Below, one piece after another: positions 11,447-22,540 of a stretch of DNA of 51,527 nt (position 1 is its first letter; the number at the start of each line of letters is the position of its first letter). The position numbers were made by a program, and so were the translations under genes. The notes under the pieces are model-generated. The model was given only the letters and a program-made list of their open reading frames with translations, made no database searches and was not told where the DNA came from. Source of the DNA: Gnetum montanum (Eukaryota; Streptophyta; Gnetopsida; Gnetales; Gnetaceae); assembly GCA_015680685.1 (NCBI GenBank), contig MNCI01004165.1:64001-115527 (forward strand). The letters are read 5' to 3'.

Positions 11447-11725
11447 GTAACCTTATCAACTGCTTCTTTTACTTCTTTTGAGTTTTGTTTTTAAATTTTA
11501 CTTTTAGAAACAAACCATCTTGGGCGTAGGGTATGGCTTGGTGACAGAAGTCGTGGGTTTAAATTCTGCTTTTGAAGGTGCGGTAGAAGTGGTCTGCACA
11601 CCATCTGATGACCTTACATCTACCTATAATCTCAGGTAATCTTAGGATCAAAATTGGTGTTCAGGACATTTTTGTTAAGTGGGTTACATTACATTTTTGT
11701 TTAGTAAATCCTATTTACCCTGCCT
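11447..11725 (+). other. Intron of P450 pseudogene 1
   Basis: GT at 11447 follows exon 1 in the position of the conserved single intron of A-type P450s. The 3' side reads CCTGCCTAATATG where copy 2 has TGTAG|GATATG, so the acceptor AG has been destroyed. A tRNA-like sequence sits inside. Confidence 0.65.
11521..11650 (+). repeat. Possible tRNA-derived SINE head in the intron
   Basis: GTATGGCTTGGTG (A-box-like, from 11531) and GTGGGTTTAAATTCT (B-box-like, 11553-11567) are spaced as in a tRNA-derived Pol III promoter. The body that follows is not identified and no flanking duplication was found. Confidence 0.4.
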
Positions 11726-12321
11726 AATATGTTCGTGGGAGGCACTGAGACCATAACATCAACGCTGGAATGGTCCACAACGCTGCTGCTGAAGCACCCT
11801 TCCTGTGCACAGAATCTTCAGCAGGAGATTGATCAAGTAGTGGGTCTAGATCACAAGTCCAGGAATCCAATATCTCACATATGAAATATCTGCAGTGTTG
11901 TGAAGGAGTCCATCAGACTCTGCCCTGTGACTCCACTTGGGTGCTACGTTTTTCTGCAGAGGAGGTCAGGTCACCCTGTGGGGCTTCACTCTGCCAAAGG
12001 GCAGTGTTGATGGTGAATCATTGAGCCATGAACAGAGGCCTGGCTGGTGGAAAAGTCCCAAGGAGTTCAGTCCTGAAAGATTATGGATAAAGATGCTGTG
12101 GACTTATCTGGGCTGTCTCATTTCAAAAGCTTGCCTTTCAGTACAGGCAGGAGAGTGTATCCCGGCATTGCCATGGCCTTGCCCACTGTTTTGCTGGTTC
12201 TTGCAAGACTCTTCCACACATTCGAATTGGTCCCCGTGGAGAAATAGACATGGAGGAGGGATCAGGAAATATCGTGACCAGAAAAAATTCTCTTGTGTAA
12301 GGCTTAACAGTGACCTCCTCT

Positions 12322-12850
12322 GAATGTTCATGACATAAACAAAAGAGCTCTCCGCAAAGTTTGTCAAACAAGGCCAAGTAGGAACACAGATGGCTATAAA
12401 GGTAGATGCCAAACCCCATAGTTCATGTAGCATATGATACGAGACCGACCATATTTTAAAATAAAGAAAATTACTATTCTATTCAACTAGCAAAGTCAGG
12501 TTACCCTCTTTCAAAGGATGAGTTGTCTCTTAATATTTCTTTTAATGAGATAAAAAAGAGGAAACACTTTCATATAAGAGTTTTATATACCATCTTTCAA
12601 AGCATGAGTGGTCTCTTAAGATAAAAAAGAGGAAACACTTTCATAGAAAAGTTTTATACCTACATTTGGAGATTATACGTAGGAATTGAAAATGTGGAAG
12701 TCATTGTAAGGAAACAACTAAACAAGTCATTGGGGAATTAAAGAATGGATTTTAGAAGCCTCAGTTTGATAACCTTTGCAAGTAAGCAAAGAGATACATA
12801 AAAAATGATAATAGAAAATGTATATATAATATGATTATAAGATATAACAG
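12322..12850 (+). other. 3' flank of P450 pseudogene 1, paralogous to copy 2
   Basis: Sequence after the P450 is homologous to 27299-27785 downstream of copy 2. Shared pieces include TGTTCATGA.ATAAACAAA, GGTAGATGYCAAA, AAGGATGAGTTG, ACACAAGTCATTRGGGAA and ATACATAAAAAATG-like AT runs. The shared non-coding flank shows that the two P450 copies arose by duplication of a genomic segment rather than by reverse transcription. This copy also has an internal repeat: AAAAAAGAGGAAACACTTTC at about 12552 and 12621. Confidence 0.7.
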
Positions 12851-12968
12851 TTTGATTAGGAATAAGCAAAGGAATTAATGATAAAAAAACTAATTAAGAA
12901 AGGGATAATCAAGAAAATCAAAAGAAATTAATTTATAGAGTAAGCTAAATCTGGGAACGTATCATTTT

Positions 12969-13357
12969 GGTATCAAAGCATGATTTCAAATCACTAATTA
13001 GAGTTTGGTTAAGTTTTGGAAGTGGCATTTAATGCTTGGAAAAAATAAGAATTTGAAAAAAGTGAAAGTTGCAACTAATTGTTATGGTTATAATTGTGAC
13101 ATCTATTTTGGTAATGGCATGCCTAAGAGTGAAGGAACAAAAAGATGAGATCCAAAAGAAGCAAGAAAACCAAAAATTTTACTAATGGAGATATAAACTT
13201 GAGGTAGTTAAATGTTTCAATTGGAGTAAATAATTAGAGATGATATATGAATTATGTAGGTGATGTATGAGTTTCATTAGAACAATACATAATTGTCAGT
13301 AATTGCTACACCTTTCTCTCATCATCTAGCAGGAAGATTCCTTTTAGTAGGGGAGTA
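12969..13357 (+). mobile_element. Retroelement scrap: primer site to polypurine tract
   Basis: TTGGTATCAAAGCATGATTT (from 12968) resembles the TGGTATCAGAGC primer binding site of tRNA-Met-primed plant LTR elements. TAGTAGGGGAGTATG followed by TGTAACACCC at 13358 resembles the polypurine tract and LTR start of many gypsy chromoviruses. Only about 390 bases lie between, with no coding content, so this would be an internally deleted or non-autonomous element. No convincing matching LTR pair was found by eye. Confidence 0.4.
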
Positions 13358-13407
13358 TGTAACACCCTTGGGATTTTTATAAAGATTAGCATTTTTGGCT
13401 TTTACCC

Positions 13408-13589
13408 TTACATTGGTTCTATAGTTCAAACTGGGCTTAATAGAGGATCTTACACTTTTGATTTATCTATAGTATGCGATATTTTGTCATTATTCTGGAT
13501 ATATGTAGAAACTTCTTTCCCTACATGAATTCAAGGTAAAATTTTAAATTTCCTATAATATTTTTGTTTGAACTATAGAACCAATGTAA
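13408..13589. repeat. 24-bp perfect inverted repeat
   Basis: TTACATTGGTTCTATAGTTC + AAAC (13408-13431) and its exact reverse complement (13566-13589) enclose 134 bp of AT-rich sequence. A direct echo, TAAATTTT..CTTCATATAATAT, flanks the right arm. The arms could fold into a long hairpin. It lies just inside the presumed LTR start at 13358. Confidence 0.85.
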
Positions 13590-14620
13590 ATTTTAAACTT
13601 CATATAATATATGGATAAAAATTAAAGTTCTTCATCTATTTGTCAAATGTTATCAAAATATGTTTGTTATACCTAGAGTATACCATTTAATAATAGTTTA
13701 TAATGCCACTAGGGAAAAATATGGTTTTATGATAAAAATAATTTCAAAAATTGAATATTTAAGACAATAACTAATATTTGGAATATAAGGAAATTACAAG
13801 AATGATTCAATAAAAGGTTATTAAGAGCATATTATAGTAGATTATACAAAAATTAGTTCTACTTATATCTCATGTGATGAGGATTATTAATGTAAAAGCC
13901 TACTTATATATTTGCCACATTTGTATTGCAAATTTAAATTAAATTACTTATGGTTGTTTAGGGACTTACCATCTTTTTATCAAGGTAGGAGTATGGATTA
14001 ATCTTCAAAAAGATTAAGTGAGATATAGATGTTTTGTAGATGCACTAATAAGATCATAAGTCATGGGTGGACTCATGGTATTTTCTTCAATTCCTCAAGT
14101 TCACTAAGAGGCAGCCATAGGTAGTGGTGAAAACAAAAACTCAAAACGTTGGACCACAAGTCATGGTAACCTCATGATGGAACTTTGAACAAACTATGAA
14201 TTAACCATGAGTTGTAGTCAAATTAATTTTTACTTATTTTTTGAGTTTGGCATATCAAAACTTAGTGAATTTAATAATCTCAGATTCACCTCAAAGTCTA
14301 TTATATGCTAGGGCCTTTAAATTGTTTGAATAAAATCAAATTCAATGTGAAAGAATGGAATGTTTGTCCTTGACACTTCAACTTCCTTGGTCAGGGATAG
14401 AACTAAGAACAATTGATTTCTTGATGAATTTCGTTTAATTTGAATGTGATGCAATGTTGAATTAGTGCTATAGAATCCTAGAAATATTGCAAAATCTTAA
14501 TGGAGTTAATTGAATGTCAATTGATGATGAATGATGAAGAGTTAATAAATTATGATGATGATGAATGATGAATGATTGCAAATGAAAATGATGGAATGTG
14601 AAGATAGAATAGAGGATATT
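13590..14620. other. AT-rich stretch without a gene
   Basis: No credible ORF or known element. Around 14521-14580 there is an imperfect GATGAATGATGA-type microsatellite. The segment directly precedes the left end of E2; the five bases next to E2 are ATATT, with no partner to compare. Confidence 0.5.
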
Positions 14621-15487
14621 TGATGAGTGGCTAGGTACCCCTACACCCAACCATGCGAATCACGGGTGTTCACATGTGACTCGGTTGAATTCTGTAGACT
14701 ATAAGAACTTTGCATACACCAGACCCTAACTAGCAAAACCTTGGGTTAGAACGGTCGTTGTCTTCCCAACCTCACTTGTGATGTTTTGATTGCTATGGTT
14801 AAGTGAGACTGAGGCAAATGATTTTTATGGCTTTTTTCACTTTATCTTCTAGCGGCTAATTCTTGAAATGAAAAGTAAGGAATGGAATATTACGTAATCT
14901 ATAATTATCCTAATCTATATCTTAACTCATCCTAGCATAAGTATCCGATCCCATCTTCCATGCACATCCTAAGCATCCCCTAACCACTACTAGGTTACCA
15001 GATGTTAAGCATCACTAGGTGGCCAAGTGTTGGGTTTATGTTCGAGAGGGTTTCTACAAACTATAAAAGAGCAATGGTAATTGAAATAATAACAATGGAA
15101 ACTTAAGGAATTATTAAAGCATAGAAATATTAAACTATTAAATGCATTAAAAAACTAAGTCCAAATGCTACAAGGAATGCTTGAAAAACTTGTCTTTATT
15201 GCTGTTCACGCCAATGGGCTCGGATACATCAGTGCTCGAATAAAGATTCGGACACCTTTCTTACACCTACTGTGGGCACTTGGAAAATATTCTAGCTCTC
15301 ATGGAAACAAACTGCAAGAGCTTCGCTACAACTTTCAAAAAGGTACCTAAGTGTGGTAGAAGCCCACTTATTTATAGGCTAAAACAAGCTCCACATAAAT
15401 GGGGCCACATCGATGCATGGACAGATGCATCGACAGGGCCCCATATACACAGCCTAGTCAATGCATTGACTATTTAGCACTTCATCA
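14621..15487 (-). repeat. E2 3' LTR
   Basis: 867 bp. On the plus strand it runs TGATGAGTGGCTAGGTACCC...TTCATCA, giving TG...CA ends in the element's own orientation. TATA box on the minus strand at 15371-15376 (TTTATA on plus). Upstream of it lies a nested fold-back (15399-15444) and an 18-bp perfect palindrome (15455-15472). The block AACGGTCGTTGTCTTCCCAA and the terminal bases match the E1 and E3 LTRs. Confidence 0.85.
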
Positions 15488-15502
15488 TACCCCCATGACT
15501 GA
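15488..15502 (-). other. E2 polypurine tract
   Basis: On the minus strand it reads AGTCATGGGGGTATGA immediately before the LTR start TGATGA. The next ~60 bases (to about 15550) match the same position of E3 (29809-29870), then homology ends and the extra-ORF region begins. Confidence 0.75.
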
Positions 15503-15847
15503 GTAAAAACTTGTCCTTGAGTTCCTCTACAATTTGGAAGGTATGGACTTTTTATTACAACACACATGACTTGACATACATGACACAACACACATGATAT
15601 AATACCAATTTTATTGACACACCAAGTGCCTGAGTGTACACAGAAGGACAAATTACAAAATGGTGGTGTTTAGAGATAAAATTGAACACCTCGATGACCC
15701 TAGATTCTATGCCATGCTAAAAGATGCAAAAATTGCTAGAGAAGATTACACCATCCCTGGTGGCTAGGGTTTTAACGAACCTTCACTAGCCTTTAGCCCA
15801 TGTGGCAGCAGTCGTGTGAACGATGGCTACCCCGCAATAACTACAAC

Positions 15848-18573
15848 TTATGAAGGCAACCAGAAAGCCTCCAAGAGAACCCTAATTTTTTCTTCCTTAC
15901 TTTTTGGATCATTCACTATCCAGGCGGCTTCACCAATGTGTGCTAGGATTGGAACCTTCCAAGGGCATGGAAGCATAGGAAAGAGTTCTTTCAAATTGAC
16001 AAACCAAGTTGCAAACTATTTTTGTTCGATGTCAAATGCTTGAATTGATGTCTACAGCTGCTAATAGTCATTCATTCGATGGGCCAAGTTCTCTGTGACT
16101 ACATGTTACCTTTCAAAATGCATGTGGAGAACCTCGAGTTTCACATTTTCTATTCTAATTTTTGTTTTGTCACTTTATGCTCTTGGAACTCGCCCTCGTA
16201 TAAAAAATACGAAGCAGCCACTTGTTTTTCTAGGTCGGATCACAGTTTCCTGACTGTTAGCATAGCCAGGTTTGCATAGAAACAGTTGGCCAACTCCATG
16301 TACACTGTCATTTCTTCAACCTACAGTTCCTTGAGGTAGATCTCAACCTGATTGTAGGCGTTTAGCCCATCAAAGATGGGTTGGCATACCTCACCTCCTT
16401 CTCGAAGCTGCTAGAGTGCTTGGTTCATCTTAGCCTTTGCAACTTGAATATGCTTTTCATTCACTTCCTTTTGGAATCCCGCTTGGTCCCTATAATGATT
16501 CTTAACTTTTTCAAACTTAAGGGCTTCATTCTTCCAAGTAGTGATTTCGATGGCTGACTTCTGTCGCAAGGCTTGAACCTCCTCCATAGATTGATTTTGA
16601 TCTTCAGTGTCCAACCTCCTCACATCAGCATTCACCCTAGCTAGCTCTTCCTGCTGTTGGTAAATAAAGCTTTTCATGTGCTCATTTTCAGCACCAACAT
16701 TGTGCAAGCGATGGACTTCCGCGATCAACCTGACATTCTCCTAATGAACCTCTGTCAAGTCCTTATGTAGATGATATGCATGAGCACCTGCCAAGGACTT
16801 ATCAAGGATCATCGACTCTTGCTCATCCTCAACTATCTAAAGTTTGACCTAAAGCTGTTGAAAAGCTTCATCTATGGTGAGTTCATGGTTAAGGAGAGCT
16901 AGATCAGTAAGTTGGGTTCTTAATTAGGTGACTTTTGTTGCCAAGCATTGACAATTGGTTTGAGCAACTTCAAGTTATCCTTCCAAGATGAGGCTCTTAC
17001 CCTTACTAAGAGCAACTTCAACTATGTTTCAGTGATGTTATTTGAAAGGTCAAAGACATCTGGAATCTATTGCCCGGTTCCCACCAATGAGTCCAATAGT
17101 TCTTCATGTTGGGCTACATCGATCCTAATACGTGAAGTCCCACTGGATGCCTGTACATCTTTGAGTCCATGTATGTATGGTACAAGTGCTATCGGTGCAT
17201 TGAGAACTATAGCAATTGTATCAGCAACCACTTTGGCTGCAATCTCCTATCCTTCATGCTACATCACCAAGATTGTTGCTCCCTCTCCATCCTCCAAGCA
17301 TACTGAGAAAGTAGCGGCATTCGCTGAAATTTCAAGAAACAACTGTTGGGTAGATACCATTACTTCTTGGATACTAGGATCAATTCTTGCGAGAACTTGT
17401 GTTCAAGCAACAGAGAACATCGACCCTGCTCTTTCTAGTAAACTTACTGATTGAGCCACTTGCTCCAAATGGCTCATTGTAGGATGATAAACTGAGGGGT
17501 CTTCTCTTCCACCAGTCCCTCTAGATTGCTCTTGTTGGCTCAAGAGAAATTACTGGATTTCATGTATATGTTCTGCAATTGTTTATGAACTTGACCTTGT
17601 TGTTTGTGTAGGTGGTGGAGGTGGTTGCTGCTCTTCCTCAATTTGTGTGCTGGCCAGAGTCCTATCTTTCATCATTTCCCACCACGAGGCAATCGAGGCA
17701 TACTAAAGTGTATCATTGGCATACTGTGCTATCCCTACCCATTTGCATAATTTTCTAATTAAGCACGGGAAGGGTAGAGCCCACCGTCCACATTCGCTTT
17801 CAGCAAAGCTTTTCTCAATCTATAAAAATAATAATCATGGAAGGCTCATTGGGAATTTTCCACTTTGAACGGCACATACACGAGCGGAGAAGGCAGTGAT
17901 TTTACTAGCTCTCATCGTTGGGTTCAGGTGGTAAGACGCAATTTTTGAATGCACCCTCTCTGGGGTGCTCAGAGTGTCAAACTCTTTGTGATATATCCCA
18001 TAGCACCACCTAATCCACTCCCCTTTTACCTAGGGATCTACTTGCTTAGGGATCTCTGCCACATCGGCTCTGGTCTCAGGCAACCCTAGAGCTTGCACAA
18101 TTTCTTCCACAAAGTAAGAGACATAGATGTCCTTGATTCTTACTCTAGACCCTAGCTACCAATTCATCCAAAAGAGATAAATCTCTCCTAAGTACCATTC
18201 ATCACTGGTTGTGATGATTAGCCACATAGGCGAGTTTTGCAACTAGAGCCTCACCTCTTTTGGCACATTCTCAAGAAATGATCCAAAGTTCAACTCTTGC
18301 AAGACCATTCGTTGCACTTCCCTTGGCCTGATAGCATCAAGAAATGCTTAGGTCAAGGTGAGCTCAAGCCGTGGCACTACCGCTAGAGTCTCATCCCCTT
18401 GCGATTGTTCACTGGGGATCTCCTCTTTAGGAATCTGATGGACAGATTTCACATTAAGTCCTTCATGAAGGGGGCTAGTTGCATGGGAGCCCTCATCCTC
18501 TTCCTATTCATGGTTGCTTATCCCTTGGTTGTGACAGTCCTTCTCCCCTTGGATTCCTTAGTTTTGGTGCCAT
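15848..18573 (-). pseudogene. Extra sense ORF between integrase and 3' LTR
   Basis: A decayed reading frame of about 900 codons on the element's coding strand. A plausible start is ATG at 18573 (MAPKLRNPRGEG), a frameshift follows after ~20 codons, then one frame can be followed with stops. Residues ~100-310 contain RIKDIYVSYFVEEIVQALGLP and a block ending GRWALPFPCLIRKLCKWVG. This resembles the plant 'putative transposon protein' domain found in captured ORFs of LTR elements; the match is from memory of the pattern. A Pro-rich linker follows (QQPPPPPTQTTR, near 17610), then an Ala/Val-rich region (17450-16950) and a long coiled coil (16728-16411, heptad-rich, ELARVNADVRRLDTE). The end is taken as TAA at 15848. 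The opposite strand is also open over 16948-17454, but its composition looks like a shadow. Not env-like: no signal peptide or clear membrane segment seen. Confidence 0.55.
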
Positions 18574-18839
18574 GTACAATCCAACATAATCACTAATTAA
18601 AATTATGCAAAAGTTGCTCAAAATGACCCTCATACACCTTCTCTGTTTGACTAAGTTATGGTGTTGGCAGGTGCATCCCATTGAATCTCTTGGAGTAGTA
18701 ATTGATGGGTTAGAACCAAAAAACAAGTAAGGTATGAGTTGGAGATTAAACTGTTGTTTTTGTTTCTTCCCTTAAGAGGTGTTAAGTCCTTATTGATTGT
18801 AATTGTAAGTAATTGATTAATTTCAATAGACCTCACCCC

Positions 18840-19120
18840 CCCATAACTTAGAGCATACCTCCAATTGCTAAAAAGGGAAAGGATAGGATGATTAGGACAT
18901 GCAGTAGACAACATAAGTGCTTGGAAGAAGCGGCAAGGCAAAAAAAAATGAAAAATATCCCCCCAATTTGTTTATAAAATGAACAACAATGTAAGGCACA
19001 ACAAGGGTATATATAGGGGTATATGGCTGCATTGATGGGGCCGCATATACACAAGGGGCTACATATACAGGGCCTCGTATACATAGGGGGTCGCACCCAT
19101 TGACCAACGTTGACTAACCT
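18840..19120 (-). promoter_or_regulatory. LTR-like block with TATA upstream of the extra ORF
   Basis: On the minus strand GTGTATATGCGGCCCCATCA and TGTATATGTAGCCCC resemble the U3 start of the E2 LTR (TGTATATGGGGCCCTGTC, 15440s). They are followed by TATATATACCC near 19005-19015 and ~430 bases of leader before the extra ORF. It could be a displaced LTR piece or a promoter for the ORF. No polypurine tract adjoins it. Confidence 0.4.
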
Positions 19121-20670
19121 AAGAAATACCTAAAAAAATTGATTCAAACCACCAAATTGGGGTAGTTGAAGAGCTTGAGAGACCAAGAACTTGGCTGGGA
19201 GTAAGAGGAAGGCAAGTTGGGCTCAAAAGGATGTCAAAAGTAGGAAAATGTGGGGGGAAAGAACTCCATGGAGAAGATGTCAAGCGATGGATATCATGAA
19301 AACAATCAACCAACAAAATCACAAGGATGGGAGACTAACAAATGAGACCAAGAATATGAAAGTAGGTCCTCCCCATAACAGGTGATAGCCTTAGTAACCC
19401 TTGCATATCCTCAATGCTGAAGTCCGTGGGCCTCAGTGCCAAGAAATGGTGATCGCAAGTTAATACTCCTATTCATGAGAACCTACTGAGGCATGAGAAG
19501 TTCTTAGAAATCATGACAAACCCTCAAAACATAAGACAGGCAATGAGGTGAGTCATGGAGAGAAAGGATGAAGAGAGAGGAGAGAAGAATTGGAATTTCG
19601 ATCATCGGTCACATGAAACCCCATGTGAAGTTGTGGTTAAGTTACTAGGTAGGACCTTTCCTAAGTTCAGACCCAAAACCAACCACATATAGTGACATTG
19701 CAGCAACATGCAAAGACTTCTCCACCCCCCAAGTGTACAAGGATGCACCCACAAAGAACCACCACTCCAATAGGTGTGAGAGAAAGAAAGTGAAATTGGA
19801 ATAAGTTACAGGGGACAAATGGAGTCCCATAACTAGTTCTAGTGGCTCGTGAGAGGTAGTCTATGGGGTGTTCTTTGAATTACCACATAGTTGGGATTTT
19901 ATTTCTGGTTTGCTTGTTATTTCATGAGAACCACACCATGAAAAGGCCCATGCTTGGTTACATGCATTCAACCAAAGGGTGTGCTTTGAATCATCATGTT
20001 TGTTTTTTTGTGCATTTTTCGATGAGGACCGCACCATGCAAGGTCGAATTCCCAAGGAGCTTCCTTGTATAAGAGAACTTGAAGTCATAAGAAATCCAGA
20101 AGGGCACTCCCACAACCTAGGGGATAGAAGAGGATGACGAATGTTGCATTCCCATTGAAGTCACACCCGATTCAAACCATTGCGTCATCCCCAAGTTTGG
20201 AAACTACACAAGTCACACATTAATTAAAATGTTTTTTAAGTGAAGAGAGTTTCATGTTTCTAAATGGAGGAAAACCATGGAGTGGATGAATGGGTGGATG
20301 ACATAGACTCACTGCCGATTTTATGAGATGAAGGTAGACATAACTTCAAGAACAACCATGCTAGGGCAAGAGCAAGATAAAATAGGTGGACCATTTCATG
20401 CAATGCATTGCAAAGAAAACCATTTGCACCATAATCTTGATGATAATAAGATGATTTATTAGCAACCAACTGGAAATGAAACACACACATACATATAAGT
20501 AAGCAACAAAGAAATGGAAAAGTAATTAAAGAAAGAAAAACTTAGTAAGAATTGGAAAACGTAGGAACAATGTTGAAAAATAAAAAAGTGAAAAACAAAA
20601 AAAAAATCCAAAAATAGTGGGGGGCTTAGTAGAATGAATTAGCATGAAGGATGATCTCCCCCATGACTGG
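19121..20670 (-). other. E2 post-pol noncoding tail
   Basis: No gene. Block homology with E1 and E3: AAACCAACCACATATAGTGA (19678-) matches E1 near 7545 inverted and E3 near 30865; CATAACTAGTTCT..GG (19830) matches E3 near 31032; CTCCCCCATGACTGGG (20658) matches E3 near 31713. Confidence 0.6.
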
Positions 20671-20671
20671 G

Positions 20672-21900
20672 CTAGAAGAAGAAGACGTGAAAAATGGAAT
20701 GAGGATGTTCCTGTGACGATGAGGTGGTAGCACTAGTTGGATGGAGCTCATGAAAAGGTTTTAGTTGTTGCTTATTGACCAATTGTGTTCTCATGGGATC
20801 CTCAAGTTTGTGTATAAGTAAGGCCTCAGATGGAAAGGTTTTGGAGAAAATGTAAGGTCCCTTCCACAGTGCTTGAAACTTGGTCAGTTGTGGTACATGT
20901 GTGGGATTCCAATAGAGTACCTTATCTCCACATCTAAATGTTACCTTTCGAATCCTAAGATATGAAAATTTTTTATTATAGGCCTTGTGTATCTCATTCA
21001 ATGACTAGCCACCAATCGATTCTCATCTAGCACACTGAGGTCAACAAGTTGTTCACATTGTGCTAGTGGTAGGTCAAGATCCAAGTCACAGGCTATATAT
21101 AGTGTTTGGAGTTTTTTCTAGATTGGAAGTTTTGGTAGCTTACCGTACACTAACTCATAGGAAGAGTAACCTATAGAAGTTTCCAAGTGGAGCAATAGGC
21201 CTAGAGGGCATCATTAAGTTTGGTTCTCCAATCCCTCCTATATTTACTGATGGTTCAAGTGAGGATTTTGGTGATCTCCCTATTGGTGACTTTGGCCTAC
21301 CTGCTGGCTTGGAGGTGATAAGGCATTGTGAATTTATGAGTAACCCCAAAGTGTTGCATGAGTTTATGAAAGGTGGTGCCCATGAAATGTGTTCCATTAT
21401 TTGAGATGAGTGCACATGGCACTCCAAACCTGTTTACGATTTGTTGTTGGACAAATTGTGTAGTGGCGTTTGAGGAATAGTCGGTGACAACTGCCTCCTC
21501 TACCCATTTGTTCGAGTAGTTCATAGCAACAATGATGTATGCCTTTCCATTGGACAGGGGTGTGATGAGACCCATGAAGTCGATGTCCCAGATGTCGAAG
21601 GGCTCTAGTGGTTGGATCCACTATTGAGGTCCCTGCATTCATGCAGACATCGCACCATCTCTCTAACATCATTCACAGAAGCGGGCAAACCATTGTTCAT
21701 CCCTAAAAAATGTATGCCAGTAATATCCTGCAAGCAGGATTTTAATGGTCATGTGTCATCTAGCATAATGGCCCCCACAAGGATCCTCGTGAGCATCTTG
21801 GAGGATGCATAGTGTATCATCATCAGGGACACACCATTGAACTAGGCCATCTGCACACACCTTATAAAGGTGGCCATTAATTTCCATGAAGCACTTGGCC
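20672..21900 (-). pseudogene. E2 integrase (broken)
   Basis: Integrase end of pol. The longest open pieces are 21297-21575 (catalytic core) and 20672-21001 (C-terminus). First catalytic Asp kept (IDFMGLITP), second replaced (LISNNGTHFMG, Asn for Asp), third position Lys (AKVTNREI), as in E1. C-terminus: VTFRCGDKVLYWNPTHVP, LTKFQALWKGPYI, then a hydrophilic tail. In-frame TAG stands where CAG is expected before AKVTNRE. No chromodomain. Confidence 0.82.
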
Positions 21901-22129
21901 TTATGGAGAAACTATTATTTCTATCGATGGTCCCAGTCCTTTGGTAATTCTTGGGTAGTGAGATAAGTGAAGATGTGGCTGAACCAAGGTGATTCTTTGG
22001 GCACTTGCATCTCAATCACTCTTGTGAAGAGGTGTTCATCTAGAAACTAGTCAGACAGTGACTCCTCCTCTTCTGCATCATCCCATCATAACTGAGACAA
22101 GTGGTTAGTGACCACATTCTCGATTCCCT

Positions 22130-22540
22130 TCAAATCTACCATAGTGAGATCAAATTCCTAAAGAATCAAAAACCATCATATGTTACGGGGACTCATTGTT
22201 GGTTTGTTCATCAAGAACCAGATGGCATTGTGGTCAATATGCATGAACACCTTATACCCGATCACATAGTGTCAGAATTTTTCCAAGGCAAACACCACCA
22301 CCATAAACTCCTTTTCAATGGTGGTGTAGTTAAACTGAGCACCCACAATGCTATGGCTTGCATAGTGAATATTGTATGGGCATTTTTTATCATTCCACTG
22401 TGTAAACATGGCTCCCAATGCATAGTTGGATGCATTCATCATGATGTGAAAGGGCCTGGACTAATCAAGTGCTCGTAGAACTGGACTCTCTATGAGTTTC
22501 TATTTAAGCATTTGGAATGCAGATTCACATTTCCTAGTCT
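22130..22540 (-). pseudogene. E2 RNase H (broken)
   Basis: Continuous with the RT on the same strand. The block MHPTMHWEPCLHS and neighbouring frames correspond to the 'DASNYALGAML' region of E1 after frameshifts, and the FRHYVLGY-type block follows near 22250. Several indels break the frame. An open frame on the opposite strand (22101-22478) has no recognisable content. Confidence 0.6.

Larger units (their letters stand above)
11164..12321 (+). pseudogene. Cytochrome P450 pseudogene 1 (CYP71 clan)
   Basis: Remnant of a haem-thiolate monooxygenase of the plant A-type, normally anchored in the ER membrane. The exon 1 tail (about 11164-11446) shows RWLRWLDFPSIRCMK, matching the family's 'WLDLQGIxRRMK' region, and ends DPSLTPTVIKTLTH before a GT donor at 11447. 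Exon 2 starts about 11726 with MFVGGTET (I-helix) and then LEWSTTLLLKHP and VVGLDH. A two-base loss near 11895 shifts the frame; read across it, an intact ExxR (KESIRL) is still encoded. More indels and a stop follow, so the haem loop is out of frame. The AG acceptor seen in copy 2 is lost here. Exon 1 upstream of about codon 190 is absent. A CYP750-like gymnosperm family is possible but not established. Confidence 0.8.

Noticed and set aside
11937-12323. 128-codon open frame on the plus strand
   Set aside because: It is P450 exon 2 read in a shifted frame; the true P450 reading needs frame changes, so it is not a separate gene.
16948-17454. 168-codon open frame on the plus strand
   Set aside because: The opposite strand reads as part of the longer extra ORF of E2 with protein-like composition on both sides; the plus-strand frame has no recognisable motif and is best seen as an antisense shadow.
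15500-18600. Retroviral-type envelope gene in E2
   Set aside because: The position would fit, but no signal peptide, membrane anchor or cleavage site is visible, and the frame instead shows a transposon-protein-like region and a coiled coil.
22101-22478. 125-codon open frame on the plus strand
   Set aside because: Lies antisense to the E2 RNase H region and has no motif of its own.
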